NCBI GenBank assembly: GCA_020444045.1
Contig: JAHLLS010000011.1
Span: forward strand, 105,196-169,195
DNA: 64,000 bases
Reading direction: 5' to 3'
Origin: Deltaproteobacteria bacterium
GTDB taxonomy: Bacteria > Desulfobacterota > Desulfobacteria > Desulfobacterales > UBA5852
Under the pieces are notes generated by a model that did no database searches, was not told the origin of the DNA, and saw only the letters and a program-made list of their open reading frames with translations. Numbering within the stretch: the first letter of the stretch is position 1; the number at the start of each line of letters is the position of its first letter. Below are positions 55,811 to 64,000 of this stretch, piece after piece. Both the position numbers and the translations under genes were made by a program.

Positions 55811-57022
55811 TCAGTAGCAAAACTGTCCGTTTTCATAAATCGTCACTGTTTGGCCCCCTTTCAGATGGGCGGTCACCCGCTTGCGTTCCGTATTGACCAG
55901 GTCCCAATGCAGGGCCGAGGTATTGAACCCCAGTTCTTTTTTCCGCTCCTGGGAGAGATCGGCGGCTGCGCCCTGAAAGGTATCGCTGTAAGACGACCCC
56001 ACGGCAATATGGCAATTGCCCTGGCGGCCGCCGAAGTTTTCATCGTACAAGGTGTTGGCCATGAATTTGGTAATTTTTGAAAAACGACGGTCGGTCAGTG
56101 AAAATTCGCCGACCCGGGCCGCGCCGGGGTCCATGGCCAGCTGCTGGCACAGAAAATGTTCGCCCTGCTCGGCCCTGGCGGTGGTGACCCGTCCTTTATT
56201 GAATTCAAGTGTCACGCCTTCGACATAATTGCCGCTGCGGTAGGAGGGCTGATTGGCGTGGTAAACCCCCTGCGTCCCCCGCCAGTCGGGTGACGTGAAT
56301 AATTCGAAGCTCGGAATGTTGTGACCGGACAACCCGATCCATTGTCGATGGGCCCCCGGGGTGATCATCAGGTCGGTGTTTGCCGACATGATATGCAACT
56401 TGTTCACCGGCATGCGGTTCAGCCATTGTTTAAGGATGGCGGCATTGCGGAAAATTTCCTGCCAATGTTCCAGCGGCCGGGTGCGGTTCAGGAAGCAGGC
56501 TTTGACCACCTGGGCGGTATAGTCCGGCAGACTCAATCCAGCCTGGTGGGCCAGTTCGGGGGTGGGGACCAGGCACAGGGTCCAACCGAACAACCCCTTT
56601 TCATCCCGTTGGTCCAGAATATCCCGCAACGGTTTGCGGGCTATCGCTGTGCGATTGAACCGCTTGGGGTCGATGCCGCGCAGATGGGTGATGGATTCAG
56701 GCGCGTAGAGAAAGATGCTGCCGTTGAGGTTGTTGAGCAGGGTTTCTTCGCCCGGTGGGATGAAGGTCAATTGCTGTGGGTTGGCCATGCGGTAAAAATC
56801 GGTTTCCATGGTCGGGGTCGGCATGGCGCGCATCACCGGATGCACCCCCATTTCAAGCAGTCGGGCCTGAAGGTGTTCGGCCAGGGGGCGGGCGGGTAGG
56901 TCATAGCGAAGCAGAACGATATCGTTTTTCTTAAACCGGCGCTTGCGTGCGGTTCGAAGGGCCCACATCATGACGTCGGCATAGCGCTGCCATTGTTTGG
57001 TTGTCAGCACGGTCGTCTCCAA
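55811..57022 (-). CDS. M29 family aminopeptidase
   Basis: M29 aminopeptidases (AmpS/AmpT type) remove N-terminal residues using a two-metal centre. The 403-residue length fits. Likely ligands are the Glu in GVTLEFNKG, the Glu in VGEFSLTD, the His in GNCHIAVG, and the His and Asp in SALHWDLV. Peptide turnover in the cytoplasm is the expected role. It converges with the receiver gene. Confidence 0.88.
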   Translation of the reverse strand: METTVLTTKQWQRYADVMMWALRTARKRRFKKNDIVLLRYDLPARPLAEHLQARLLEMGVHPVMRAMPTPTMETDFYRMANPQQLTFIPPGEETLLNNLNGSIFLYAPESITHLRGIDPKRFNRTAIARKPLRDILDQRDEKGLFGWTLCLVPTPELAHQAGLSLPDYTAQVVKACFLNRTRPLEHWQEIFRNAAILKQWLNRMPVNKLHIMSANTDLMITPGAHRQWIGLSGHNIPSFELFTSPDWRGTQGVYHANQPSYRSGNYVEGVTLEFNKGRVTTARAEQGEHFLCQQLAMDPGAARVGEFSLTDRRFSKITKFMANTLYDENFGGRQGNCHIAVGSSYSDTFQGAAADLSQERKKELGFNTSALHWDLVNTERKRVTAHLKGGQTVTIYENGQFCY

Positions 57023-57093
57023 TTTATTATTAGAATGTTACCTGTGTTCTCTATATCGGATATGATCAACCCCCTGTCATGGGGTAGCGCACC

Positions 57094-57342
57094 CTAACGA
57101 TCTTTCAGAAAAAGCCGGTGGTATTCATCTTCACTCAGATGGGTTTTCAAAAGGCGCCCTATCATATCGAAGATATCCCGCTGTTCTTCGCTCGTCATTC
57201 GCTGAACCAGCGTTCGGGCAAGTGTGTCATCGGATATCTTCTGCAGGTAGTAAACCAGGGTGTCTTCATCGGACGCGCGATTCATTCCGAATCCGATGAA
57301 CCCTTCGAAGGTTTCGATAAAACGATGGGCGTGTTTCGCCAT
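57094..57342 (-). CDS. Small hypothetical cytosolic protein
   Basis: The 82-residue product is not recognised. It is soluble, acidic to neutral and mostly helical by pattern, with TLVYYLQKISDD and LLKTHLSEDEYHRLF. It lies upstream of the M29 aminopeptidase gene on the same strand with a 71-bp gap. Even composition and a clean start support it as real. Confidence 0.5.
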   Translation of the reverse strand: MAKHAHRFIETFEGFIGFGMNRASDEDTLVYYLQKISDDTLARTLVQRMTSEEQRDIFDMIGRLLKTHLSEDEYHRLFLKDR

Positions 57343-57503
57343 GTGTGCTATAGCTCCTTTCCCATTGAGAGGGGCACGCTTTACCTATATGCCGCTGAAC
57401 GTGATGATCACCATAAAGCACCCGAGGGCGACGGTCAATGCCTGTCGGGGGATGGATACGCTTCAGATGTGTTTTAACAAATGTGATGGAGATTGACACC
57501 ACG

Positions 57504-58409
57504 ATGGCACTGCTTTTTGACACTTTCACAACACGCGACCACCTCGCAATCCGCTGGGGATATGCGACGGCGACAACTTCTCCGGTCCGGGGAACGGTCC
57601 TTTTTCTGAATGGGCGCACCGAATACATGGAAAAGTATGCCGAGGTGGTCGAAGAACTCAACGAGAGAGGCTTTGCTGTCACCTCACTGGATTGGCGGGG
57701 GCAGGGCCTATCGGACCGGATGCTGACCGACAGCCAGAAGGGCCATGTCGCTTGTTTCGAGGACTATTTAGACGATCTGGACCTATTGATGACGATCGTG
57801 CAGCGTCATGGTGCCCCTTCACCCACGATTGTCCTGGGCCATTCCATGGGGGGCCATATGGCCTTGCTGTATGTCGAACGTCATCCCGAGCAGTTTGACC
57901 GGGTCATTTTGACATCCCCCATGATCGATATTCAGTTGCCGGGTTTCCTGCCGCGGTCATGGCTGCGCTGGCTGGCGCATACCGCTTCGCAAAGGGGGTT
58001 GCAGGGCGCCTATGTCCTGGGCGCCGGGGGCGTCGGCGCCCGGGATCGTCGATTCGATGAAAATCCCCTGACGTCGGACCGGTTCCGGTTTGAGCGCAAC
58101 GTGGAAAAGATCCGGCGCACCCCCCAATTGGCGGTGGGCGGGGTGACCTATGGCTGGCTCGATGCCGCCATGCGATCCATCGACCGGGTGACGACGCCCG
58201 CCTTTGCCCGGTCGCTTCGGGTGCCGGTTCTGATGGTGACGGCAGCTCAGGACCAGATCGTATGCCTGCGCGCCCAGGCGCAATTCTGCCGCCAGGCGCC
58301 TGACTGCCGGCACATCAGCATCGCCGGTGCCCGTCATGAATTACTGGTGGAGACGGATGACCGCCGGGCGCAATTCTGGCGTGCGTTTGATGCTTTTTTC
58401 ACCGTGTGA
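57504..58409 (+). CDS. Alpha/beta hydrolase, lysophospholipase (PldB)-like
   Basis: The 301-residue product has the serine-hydrolase triad: Ser in GHSMGG, Asp in TAAQDQIV and His in GARHELLVE. The VLFLNGRTEYMEKY segment is typical of the PldB/monoglyceride-lipase group. Likely substrates are lysophospholipids or monoacylglycerols. The ATG at 57504 is preferred for a GGAG 12 bases upstream; an ATG at 57486 is also in frame. Confidence 0.82.
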   Translation: MALLFDTFTTRDHLAIRWGYATATTSPVRGTVLFLNGRTEYMEKYAEVVEELNERGFAVTSLDWRGQGLSDRMLTDSQKGHVACFEDYLDDLDLLMTIVQRHGAPSPTIVLGHSMGGHMALLYVERHPEQFDRVILTSPMIDIQLPGFLPRSWLRWLAHTASQRGLQGAYVLGAGGVGARDRRFDENPLTSDRFRFERNVEKIRRTPQLAVGGVTYGWLDAAMRSIDRVTTPAFARSLRVPVLMVTAAQDQIVCLRAQAQFCRQAPDCRHISIAGARHELLVETDDRRAQFWRAFDAFFTV

Positions 58410-58430
58410 GGCGTTGCCTGTGATCGGTGA

Positions 58431-59240
58431 TCACGTGGCGCCGGTTTGGCTTGCAAGGCAGCTGCGGCAGAAGGTTTGAAGGGCGTCCAGGTAGGGCGTC
58501 ATTCCGCGCAGAAAAATATCGTTGTGATTGGCGCCGGGGATTTTGACGTGCCGCTTGTTCTCTGCCGGGGATGCCGCGAAGAGGGCCTCACTGTCAGTGT
58601 ATGAAATAATGTGGTCATACTCGGCGTGAATAATAAGGGTGGGGCCGGCATAGGCTTTGATTTTTTCCAGGTTGGCAAAACCGGCCGCTTCCTTGAAGCC
58701 GATCTGTTCCGGGTCAATGCCCAGCAGCCGCAGCAGGGGGGCGGCATAGGCGAAGGCGCTTTCAAGAATGAGCCCGTGGACGCGATCCGGGTAGGCGGCG
58801 GCCAGTTCCAGCGCGGAGGCGCTGCCCAACGAGCGGCCCATGAGGATCAGCGGGCCGGAATAGCGGTGCTCCCGGAGCCAGTCTTCGCAAAAGGGAAGGA
58901 TGCGGTGGCAATCCGCCATCATGGCCGCGACGCTGGGGGTCCCGCTGGAACGTCCGTAGCCACGGTAGTCCACGGCCAGGAGGTTGATGCCAAGAGAATT
59001 ATAAAGGGGGCCGAGGTCATCGTAATCCGCCACGATTTCACCGTTGCCATGGAAGAAAAGGATGGTGGGGCCGTCGACGGGTCCCATGTGCCCACGGGCG
59101 CCGATGGTATGGTCCGCTGCGACGGGAATGCTGACATCGTGGCCCGGCCCGGCAGCGGTGCCGGCCGGTTCGCGACGTGGATGAAACAGAACGGATAGGA
59201 CATCCGGGCGATCCAGTATCGAATAATCAGGAGATGTCAT
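58431..59240 (-). CDS. Alpha/beta hydrolase (ABHD17/Bem46-like)
   Basis: The 269-residue product has LFFHGNGE (oxyanion strand), nucleophile Ser in GRSLGS, Asp in HAEYDHII and His in GANHNDIF. The HGNGE and GRSLGS forms point to the ABHD13/17-Bem46 group of thioesterase-like enzymes rather than PldB. Substrate unknown. No signal peptide. It converges with the PldB-like gene, 21 bp between stops. Confidence 0.82.
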   Translation of the reverse strand: MTSPDYSILDRPDVLSVLFHPRREPAGTAAGPGHDVSIPVAADHTIGARGHMGPVDGPTILFFHGNGEIVADYDDLGPLYNSLGINLLAVDYRGYGRSSGTPSVAAMMADCHRILPFCEDWLREHRYSGPLILMGRSLGSASALELAAAYPDRVHGLILESAFAYAAPLLRLLGIDPEQIGFKEAAGFANLEKIKAYAGPTLIIHAEYDHIISYTDSEALFAASPAENKRHVKIPGANHNDIFLRGMTPYLDALQTFCRSCLASQTGAT

Positions 59241-59330
59241 AGGGTTTCCATTGCTCCTTTCTGCTATCTTCCTGCCGACGCGAAACTCGGGGTAAACCTG
59301 CCGGCGCCGTCGTGCGCCCGTTTGAAACTT

Positions 59331-59942
59331 TCAGGGTTGTGGTTTTTCAAGGCCTGACAGCTGGATGACACGGGCCAGAAATTCGTCGACGTTTCCCATG
59401 CCGCCTGGGGCATGCATGAAGCGCCGCAGCCTGCCGTCGGGTTCCAAAACGAAACCGACAAAGGTCGGTGTCTGTCGGATCTCCAACTGGCGCGCAATAT
59501 CGCGGCTGCGGTCCGGAAAAAGAGGAAACGGAACGGTGAATGATTTTCGGAATTGATTCACTTCGAACGCGGTGTTGCGGACCCCGATGCCGATCAATTT
59601 AATGCGGTCTTTCAGATTCGGATCCGAGGCAATGCTGTGGTAAAGACGATTGACGTTGGGGGCTTCCCGCTGGCAATGCGGGCAGTAGAAATCAAAGACT
59701 TCAATGATCAGAACCCGGGTTTGAATGTCGTTTAACGCAAAGGGTTCGGTTGTTTTGACACCGAGGTAGTCCCGTTGCACGGGATCGGTCAGGGGCGGTA
59801 GCACAATGGTCGTGCTCGGAGCATTGGATGCGGTCGCTGGCGGGGCGGGGACATGGGGTGTTGGGGTTGCGCACCCCACGATGATCAGCACGATCATCAT
59901 TGCTGTCAGGCGTTTGCTGGTAGGTGCCCCGTTCTCGTTCAA
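59331..59942 (-). CDS. Thioredoxin-fold lipoprotein with CPHC active site
   Basis: The 203-residue product starts with a basic region and a hydrophobic stretch ending in the lipobox IVGC, so it is likely an envelope lipoprotein. After a Pro/Ala/Thr-rich linker comes a redoxin domain with CPHC in FDFYCPHCQREAP and the cis-Pro segment RQTPTFVG. CPHC is the DsbA-type motif. The start is TTG with GGGAG six bases upstream. Confidence 0.8.
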   Translation of the reverse strand: MNENGAPTSKRLTAMMIVLIIVGCATPTPHVPAPPATASNAPSTTIVLPPLTDPVQRDYLGVKTTEPFALNDIQTRVLIIEVFDFYCPHCQREAPNVNRLYHSIASDPNLKDRIKLIGIGVRNTAFEVNQFRKSFTVPFPLFPDRSRDIARQLEIRQTPTFVGFVLEPDGRLRRFMHAPGGMGNVDEFLARVIQLSGLEKPQP

Positions 59943-60048
59943 ATGTCGCTCCCGAGTGCGTACTTTTTTCCGACGGCGGACGAAAGAGGAACCGCCTGAA
60001 AGCCTCCGTCACAGCAATAGTAGAGGGTTGGAGCGTGATTGGCAAGGG

Positions 60049-61281
60049 CTAATCCGGTTGCCGGTGATGATCCGGAGTCGTCCGTAGTCCGATTGCCAAT
60101 GCCAATGCTGCCAGTCCGCATAGAAAAGCCGATAGCAGCGCTACGGCCGTTGCGCCGTGCCAAACCCAGAGAAAACCACCCATGATGGCACCGGCCATTC
60201 GCCCCATGCCGGCAACCGCCAGCATGCCGGACATCATGGTGGCACGCTGGTCGGGAAGAATTTCGGTGGCCATGGAAAGGGCGGTAACGAAGGTAAACTC
60301 AACCGCGATGAAAAGAGCGAATAGCCCGGTCAGGGCAAAGGGCAGGGAGATCGCCGTCCAGGGCAGCGCAATATAGGCGATCAGGCTCAACCCGATGCCC
60401 GTGAGAAGAGCGCGTGGCTTGCCCATGCGGTCTGCCAACCCCACGGTCATAAATTCGCCGCACAATTCGGCGATGCCGATCACGCTGCTGCCCAATCCCA
60501 ATTGGGTGACGCTCAGATGAAAATTTTTCTCCAACCAAGCACCGTAGATGACAAAGACGCCATCGTTGGCCATGCTGACCAGAAAGGCCAGCGCCAGCAT
60601 GGTGCGTGCGATTCGGCTTCGATAAAGGCGTCCCCAAGCGCAGCGGAGGTCGGCAGTGCCAAATCGACCGGTGTGTGCCGTCGATTCAGGGGGCAGCCGC
60701 AAAGCAATCAGAACCATTCCTCCAAGAGCGGCGATGCCCATTGCCGCAAAGGGTGCCCGCCACCCTTGCCAGGTAATCAAAAGGCCGACCAGTGGAATAC
60801 CGATCAACGTGCTGGCCGCCCAACTGGTTTCGATCAAGCCGATGGCCAGACCGCGTTTTTCGTAAGGCACCCTTTCACCGACGTAGGCTTGAATGGCGGG
60901 ATCAAATATGTTCTTTCCCAGACCGGCCAAAAAAAGGGCGATCAGCACGACGGCAAAAAATGGAAGGCTGGCGGCGGCCAGCATGCCGATCGCCAGCAGG
61001 AAGAGTCCTAAAAGCATCATGAAGCGATACCCCAGTCGATCGGCAAAGGGACCGAAAAACAGGGCCAGCAAACCACTGGCCTGGTTGACGGCGATCATCG
61101 AGGTGATATGGGTAAGGGGAACCCCCATGGCGCGGCTCAGGACGGGGGCGAAGGGGTAGGCAAACCGTCTGGCGGTATTCAGAACCAGGCGGCAAACACC
61201 GGTCAAGAGCAGGTCGAATACCAGCGATTGTCTGCGGTTGCGGCTATCCGTGTGTCGGCCGTCATAGGGGGCCACGGTCAT
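60049..61281 (-). CDS. Major facilitator superfamily transporter
   Basis: The ~410-residue product has about 12 membrane helices. The loop 2-3 motif appears as FGPFADRLGYRFMM, a variant of the MFS motif GxxxDRxGxR, with a matching repeat GLADRMGKPRALL after helix 8. It resembles drug/sugar exporters; substrate unknown. AGGGAG abuts the ATG at 61281, while a GTG two codons later is better spaced. A TetR gene is divergent and likely controls it. Confidence 0.85.
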   Translation of the reverse strand: MTVAPYDGRHTDSRNRRQSLVFDLLLTGVCRLVLNTARRFAYPFAPVLSRAMGVPLTHITSMIAVNQASGLLALFFGPFADRLGYRFMMLLGLFLLAIGMLAAASLPFFAVVLIALFLAGLGKNIFDPAIQAYVGERVPYEKRGLAIGLIETSWAASTLIGIPLVGLLITWQGWRAPFAAMGIAALGGMVLIALRLPPESTAHTGRFGTADLRCAWGRLYRSRIARTMLALAFLVSMANDGVFVIYGAWLEKNFHLSVTQLGLGSSVIGIAELCGEFMTVGLADRMGKPRALLTGIGLSLIAYIALPWTAISLPFALTGLFALFIAVEFTFVTALSMATEILPDQRATMMSGMLAVAGMGRMAGAIMGGFLWVWHGATAVALLSAFLCGLAALALAIGLRTTPDHHRQPD

Positions 61282-61512
61282 CTCCCTGGTGTTCGAGGAT
61301 GAGAGTTGGCTGGACAATTGGCCGTAGGTAACGGTTCGCGCCGGGAAATGCAACCCTGGGTGTTGACAGGCGCCCCGCTGATGCCCCCACGTATGACCTT
61401 TTGGCTGTGACGCACAGGTGGCGTATTAGAGGTCCCATGCCGAAATACTAAAATTGGCTGGCACTGCGACGATTTTACGACTTGCATTCATGAAAGAGAT
61501 GTTTTAATTTCC

Positions 61513-61528
61513 ACTTAAACTCTTAAGT
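61513..61528. promoter_or_regulatory. Candidate TetR operator between MFS and TetR genes
   Basis: ACTTAA and TTAAGT form a perfect 6-bp inverted repeat around ACTC. It lies in the 321-bp divergent region. It overlaps the likely start of a weak promoter (TTGCAT at 61482, 17 bases, TAATTT at 61505), a typical place for autorepression. The rest of the gap shows no gene. Confidence 0.45.
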
Positions 61529-61602
61529 TGCACTAAAACCAACGCATGGCTGAATTGGTTGTTGGCGATCACCCTTATTTTTCGACCATGGGGATCCTAT
61601 CG

Positions 61603-62181
61603 ATGGGAAAGAAAAAGAATCTGATCGACACAGCTGTCAGGCTGTTTGCCGAGCAAGGGTACGACGGTACGACAACGTTGCAGATTTCACGTGAAGCGGG
61701 TGTAACCGAGCCCCTCATCTACTATCATTTCAAGGGCAAGGAAGAATTGTTCACCCATATTTTAAATGGGGCTTTCGATGAATACATGGGGCGCCTGGAA
61801 GCGCTTCCCCGGGATACCCCCAACGAATTCATTAAAGTTGAAAATCTGATCCATGCCACGCAGCAAGCGGTTGAAGAAATGCCCCGGCGGACCCGGTTGG
61901 TGATGAGTTCCTGCCCGGCGCGCATCAAAGACCCTGATCATGTGTGCTATAGCCGAATGGTCGGGATCTATGAGTGGCATTATGATTATCTGACGCGTTG
62001 CCTGGAAGCCGGCATGGCCAGCGGTGAGTTCTGTGACGTTCCGGTGGCCGAAACCGCTTACGTACTGATTTCGATGATCAATGGGATGAGCCGGCAGCAC
62101 TCTCTGCTAAAGGGGCGCGGAATTCTGGAAGCCCGCAATGTCGCGGTTGCGTTTTGTCGGCGCAGTCTGCTGGCACGATGA
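61603..62181 (+). CDS. TetR family transcriptional regulator
   Basis: The 192-residue product has an N-terminal TetR HTH (about 8-52; TTTLQISREAGVTEPLIYYH) and a helical ligand-binding region with several cysteines. The ATG at 61603 is chosen because GGGGA lies eight bases upstream; two in-frame ATGs earlier (61546, 61588) have no ribosome site. It is divergent from the MFS gene and probably represses it. Confidence 0.88.
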   Translation: MGKKKNLIDTAVRLFAEQGYDGTTTLQISREAGVTEPLIYYHFKGKEELFTHILNGAFDEYMGRLEALPRDTPNEFIKVENLIHATQQAVEEMPRRTRLVMSSCPARIKDPDHVCYSRMVGIYEWHYDYLTRCLEAGMASGEFCDVPVAETAYVLISMINGMSRQHSLLKGRGILEARNVAVAFCRRSLLAR

Positions 62182-62302
62182 ATCCGCTGCAGGGTGTGCC
62201 ATGGCCAATCGCATGCTGACGGATCCACAACGATTACGGCAGACAGCGGCCGGACTCCCCGTGATCAGGGGGGCCGCAAGGGGTCTGCGCGGGAGGGCGA
62301 CC

Positions 62303-63091
62303 ATGGTCCGAACACCTGCATTATTGATGGCCGGTCTGATGTTGTTGGGGGCAACAAGCTGTGTGTCCAGGGGGCAGTACCTTGAATTGCAGCAATCCAT
62401 GGCAGCGGAGCAGGATCGATCGCTGAAGGCGCAGGAGTCCCTGGAAGAGCGGATTGACATGTTGACGCGTGATATCGTTCAACTGCGGGAAACAAATGAG
62501 AATCTGGAACGACGGCATGAGAATGTGCTGGAGATCAACAATCAGCTGCATGAAGAAGTGCTTCAGCTGGAATATCGGTTGAAGAAAAGTGAAACGATCA
62601 TTCAAACACAGGAAAAAGTGATTGAGGACTTCAGCCAGGCGCGGAAAAAAATCGAGTCTGATTTGCGCGATCAAATTGCGGCTAAAGATGTCATGATCGA
62701 AGAGATGGAAGGGAAACTGAAGGTCACGTTTGTGGATAAAATTCTTTTCAGTACGGGCAGTGACAAGATCAATCAACCGGGTCGCGCGGCGTTGCTTAAG
62801 ATTGCCGAATCCCTGAAGGACGGTGCTTTCAAGCAGATTGTCGTGGAAGGCCATACGGATGATGTGCCCATCGGGCCGGCGCTGGCGGATCGGTTCCCTA
62901 CAAATTGGGAGCTTTCAGCCGCTCGTGCAATTGCCGTGGTTCGTTTTCTGGAGGAAAAGGCCGGTTTGGATCCGACCCGATTGGCGGCGAATGCCTACAG
63001 TTTTCATCGCCCGCTGGCATCCAACGAAAAGGAGAGCGGGCGCAGCAAAAATCGACGGATCGAAATTATATTGGCGCCGTTAAACCCATAA
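62303..63091 (+). CDS. OmpA-family lipoprotein with coiled coil
   Basis: The 262-residue product has a signal peptide ending in a lipobox-like LGATSC. A long coiled coil follows (about 30-145, Leu/Glu/Lys-rich heptads), then a C-terminal OmpA domain (about 150-262; LFSTGSDKIN, VVEGHTDDVPIG, NWELSAARAIAVVRFL, NRRIEI) that binds peptidoglycan. GGAGG lies six bases before the ATG at 62303. It would link outer membrane and wall. Confidence 0.88.
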   Translation: MVRTPALLMAGLMLLGATSCVSRGQYLELQQSMAAEQDRSLKAQESLEERIDMLTRDIVQLRETNENLERRHENVLEINNQLHEEVLQLEYRLKKSETIIQTQEKVIEDFSQARKKIESDLRDQIAAKDVMIEEMEGKLKVTFVDKILFSTGSDKINQPGRAALLKIAESLKDGAFKQIVVEGHTDDVPIGPALADRFPTNWELSAARAIAVVRFLEEKAGLDPTRLAANAYSFHRPLASNEKESGRSKNRRIEIILAPLNP

Positions 63092-63194
63092 ATGGCAGCA
63101 TTACTGCCGATCTTTTCCGGGGAGACGGTTTTTTGCGGCCATGTCATATCGGGGTGGCCCTACTCCCTTCAACGCCTGGAATTAGGAGACGCTT

Positions 63195-63464
63195 TTGACG
63201 ACACCTCATGATCCTGCGCCAAAAAAGAAGCGGTTGAGCTTTGGAGATCTGTTTTTCCACATTCTATTTTCCGCGGATACCTGGCGGGTTGCAATCGGCA
63301 TAACCCTGGCTGTCATTCTGGCCCCGCACCTGCTTCCTTTTGATCGCACAGGAATTGGACGTTACGTGATGTTTATCACGGTTGTGGTGGTCTCCTGGGC
63401 CTTGTCAAAGGTCCCGGGTCAATGGATTGCCCGCCGGATGCGGCTTTTATTTCCAGGCAGGTAA
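63195..63464 (+). CDS. Small hypothetical membrane protein
   Basis: The 89-residue product has a basic N-terminus (about 1-15, AKKKRL-like), two hydrophobic segments (about 32-48 and 56-72) and a basic C-terminal end. No family recognised. The start is TTG with AGGAGA five bases upstream, a good site. It lies 103 bp after the OmpA-like gene. Confidence 0.6.
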   Translation: MTTPHDPAPKKKRLSFGDLFFHILFSADTWRVAIGITLAVILAPHLLPFDRTGIGRYVMFITVVVVSWALSKVPGQWIARRMRLLFPGR

Positions 63465-63933
63465 GGTCTGATCAAGCATGCCGATCCTCGTGTCACCCAA
63501 CCTGGACCAGTGTATGGCACCGCAGCGGACGAGCACGATTACCTGCAGCACTCATGCCCCCAACCTGCTGATATCGTAAGGCTTGGTTGCAGCGCTAAAA
63601 CCATTATCCCAAAATACGGGAATAGCGCCATCCGCTTCGGACACCAGCGGAGCATTTCTTTACGAACCGCTACGCAACGAGCATCAGACTTCCATCGCGC
63701 CGCTTGATTGAACGGCATCGGTACGCTTTCAATGTGTCGCCGGCGGGGGCTGTATTGACACTTAAGTCGCTGAATTCTATAGTGCCTTGAAATTGTGACA
63801 CGGTGCAGGCGTGGCGGCCAACTAAACCCTATTCCAAATCTGGATCGAGGCGATCGGGATTTCATCATCATTCTGGTAACACCGCGATTGTTGGATGCCT
63901 TTCACGGCAGACGGTGTTTCGAGGGATTATTTC
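63465..63933. other. Intergenic region before the last gene
   Basis: The 469-bp gap has no convincing gene; open frames on both strands lack ribosome sites and family features. It holds a strong promoter (63755-63783) for the gene that starts at its right edge. Confidence 0.45.
63755..63783 (+). promoter_or_regulatory. Strong sigma-70 promoter before the sigma-54 activator
   Basis: A perfect TTGACA is followed after 17 bases by TATAGT (5/6 match to -10). Transcription would start near 63790, giving a leader of about 144 bases. The -35 box is followed by the palindrome ACTTAAGT (63760-63767), which shares half-sites with the candidate TetR operator at 61513. Confidence 0.65.
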
Positions 63934-64000
63934 GTGTCGGATATAGACATCGAGGGGATTGTCGGAGACAGTGCGGTGATGCGCCGTTTGTTCGGTGTGA
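63934..64000 (+). CDS. Start of a sigma-54-dependent activator (AAA+), cut by the window end
   Basis: Only about 22 codons are visible, ending in IEGIVGDSAVMRRLFGV. This is the opening of a sigma-54 AAA+ domain and aligns with EIIGDSRIMRGLL at the same point of the membrane-bound activator in the pilus locus. The GTG at 63934 has GAGGGA seven bases upstream; an in-frame ATG at 63895 has none. With the GTG start there is no sensor domain before the AAA+ domain, as in PspF. Confidence 0.65.
   Translation, partial: MSDIDIEGIVGDSAVMRRLFGV

Overview
The window is one continuous stretch of chromosome with about 50 protein genes, roughly 55-60 % GC by eye. No tRNA, rRNA, insertion sequence, prophage or CRISPR array was recognised. 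Gene content points to an anaerobic Gram-negative of the Desulfobacterota, probably a sulfate reducer near Desulfosarcina/Desulfatitalea (inference from gene families, not a phylogeny). The clues are a DUF39 homocysteine-forming sulfurtransferase, a four-subunit 2-oxoacid:ferredoxin oxidoreductase with a ParA-like ATPase, LPS-export genes next to rpoN, and a DUF4911-miaB-DUF151 block.

Layout. Positions 1-2488 (minus): start of rpoN, then lptB, lptA, lptC. Positions 3016-10252 (plus): envelope M23 peptidase, DUF39 protein, thpR, recA, alaS. Positions 10490-15821 (minus): plant-type dapB, a fused MurU-AmgK-like protein, plsB. Next come a small membrane/coiled-coil protein (plus) and a NamZ-family N-acetylmuramidase (minus). 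Positions 18130-21576 (plus): the 2-oxoacid oxidoreductase operon. Positions 21748-32602 are mostly plus: hisC, cmk, rpsA, sppA, guaB and dnaE, with a Sua5/YciO protein on minus.

Positions 32631-49339 form one minus-strand locus for a type IV pilus of the MSHA kind. In transcription order it encodes PilM-PilN fusion, PilO-like, PilP-like, secretin, ExeA-like ATPase with LysM and SPOR-like tail, GspE/MshE ATPase, GspF/MshG, a membrane-anchored sigma-54 activator, two tandem pilins, three pseudopilins, a large PilX-like protein and a PilT-like ATPase. A good -24/-12 promoter lies just upstream of the first pilin. The extension ATPase carries two tandem 24-residue MshEN motifs, the known c-di-GMP-binding signature. 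Together these suggest pilin expression under sigma-54 and pilus assembly under c-di-GMP.

Positions 49436-64000 are mixed: an RNase Z-like hydrolase, recJ, DUF4911-miaB-DUF151, a receiver-only response regulator, an M29 aminopeptidase, two alpha/beta hydrolases, a thiol-redox lipoprotein, a divergent MFS/TetR pair, an OmpA-type lipoprotein, and at the edge the start of another sigma-54 activator.

The least explained signals are a nested-helix RNA leader ending in an intrinsic terminator directly before guaB, a long inverted repeat before hisC, the membrane-bound sigma-54 activator with its promoter inside the pilus locus, and two muramic-acid salvage functions (MurU-AmgK fusion and a signal-less NamZ) close together.
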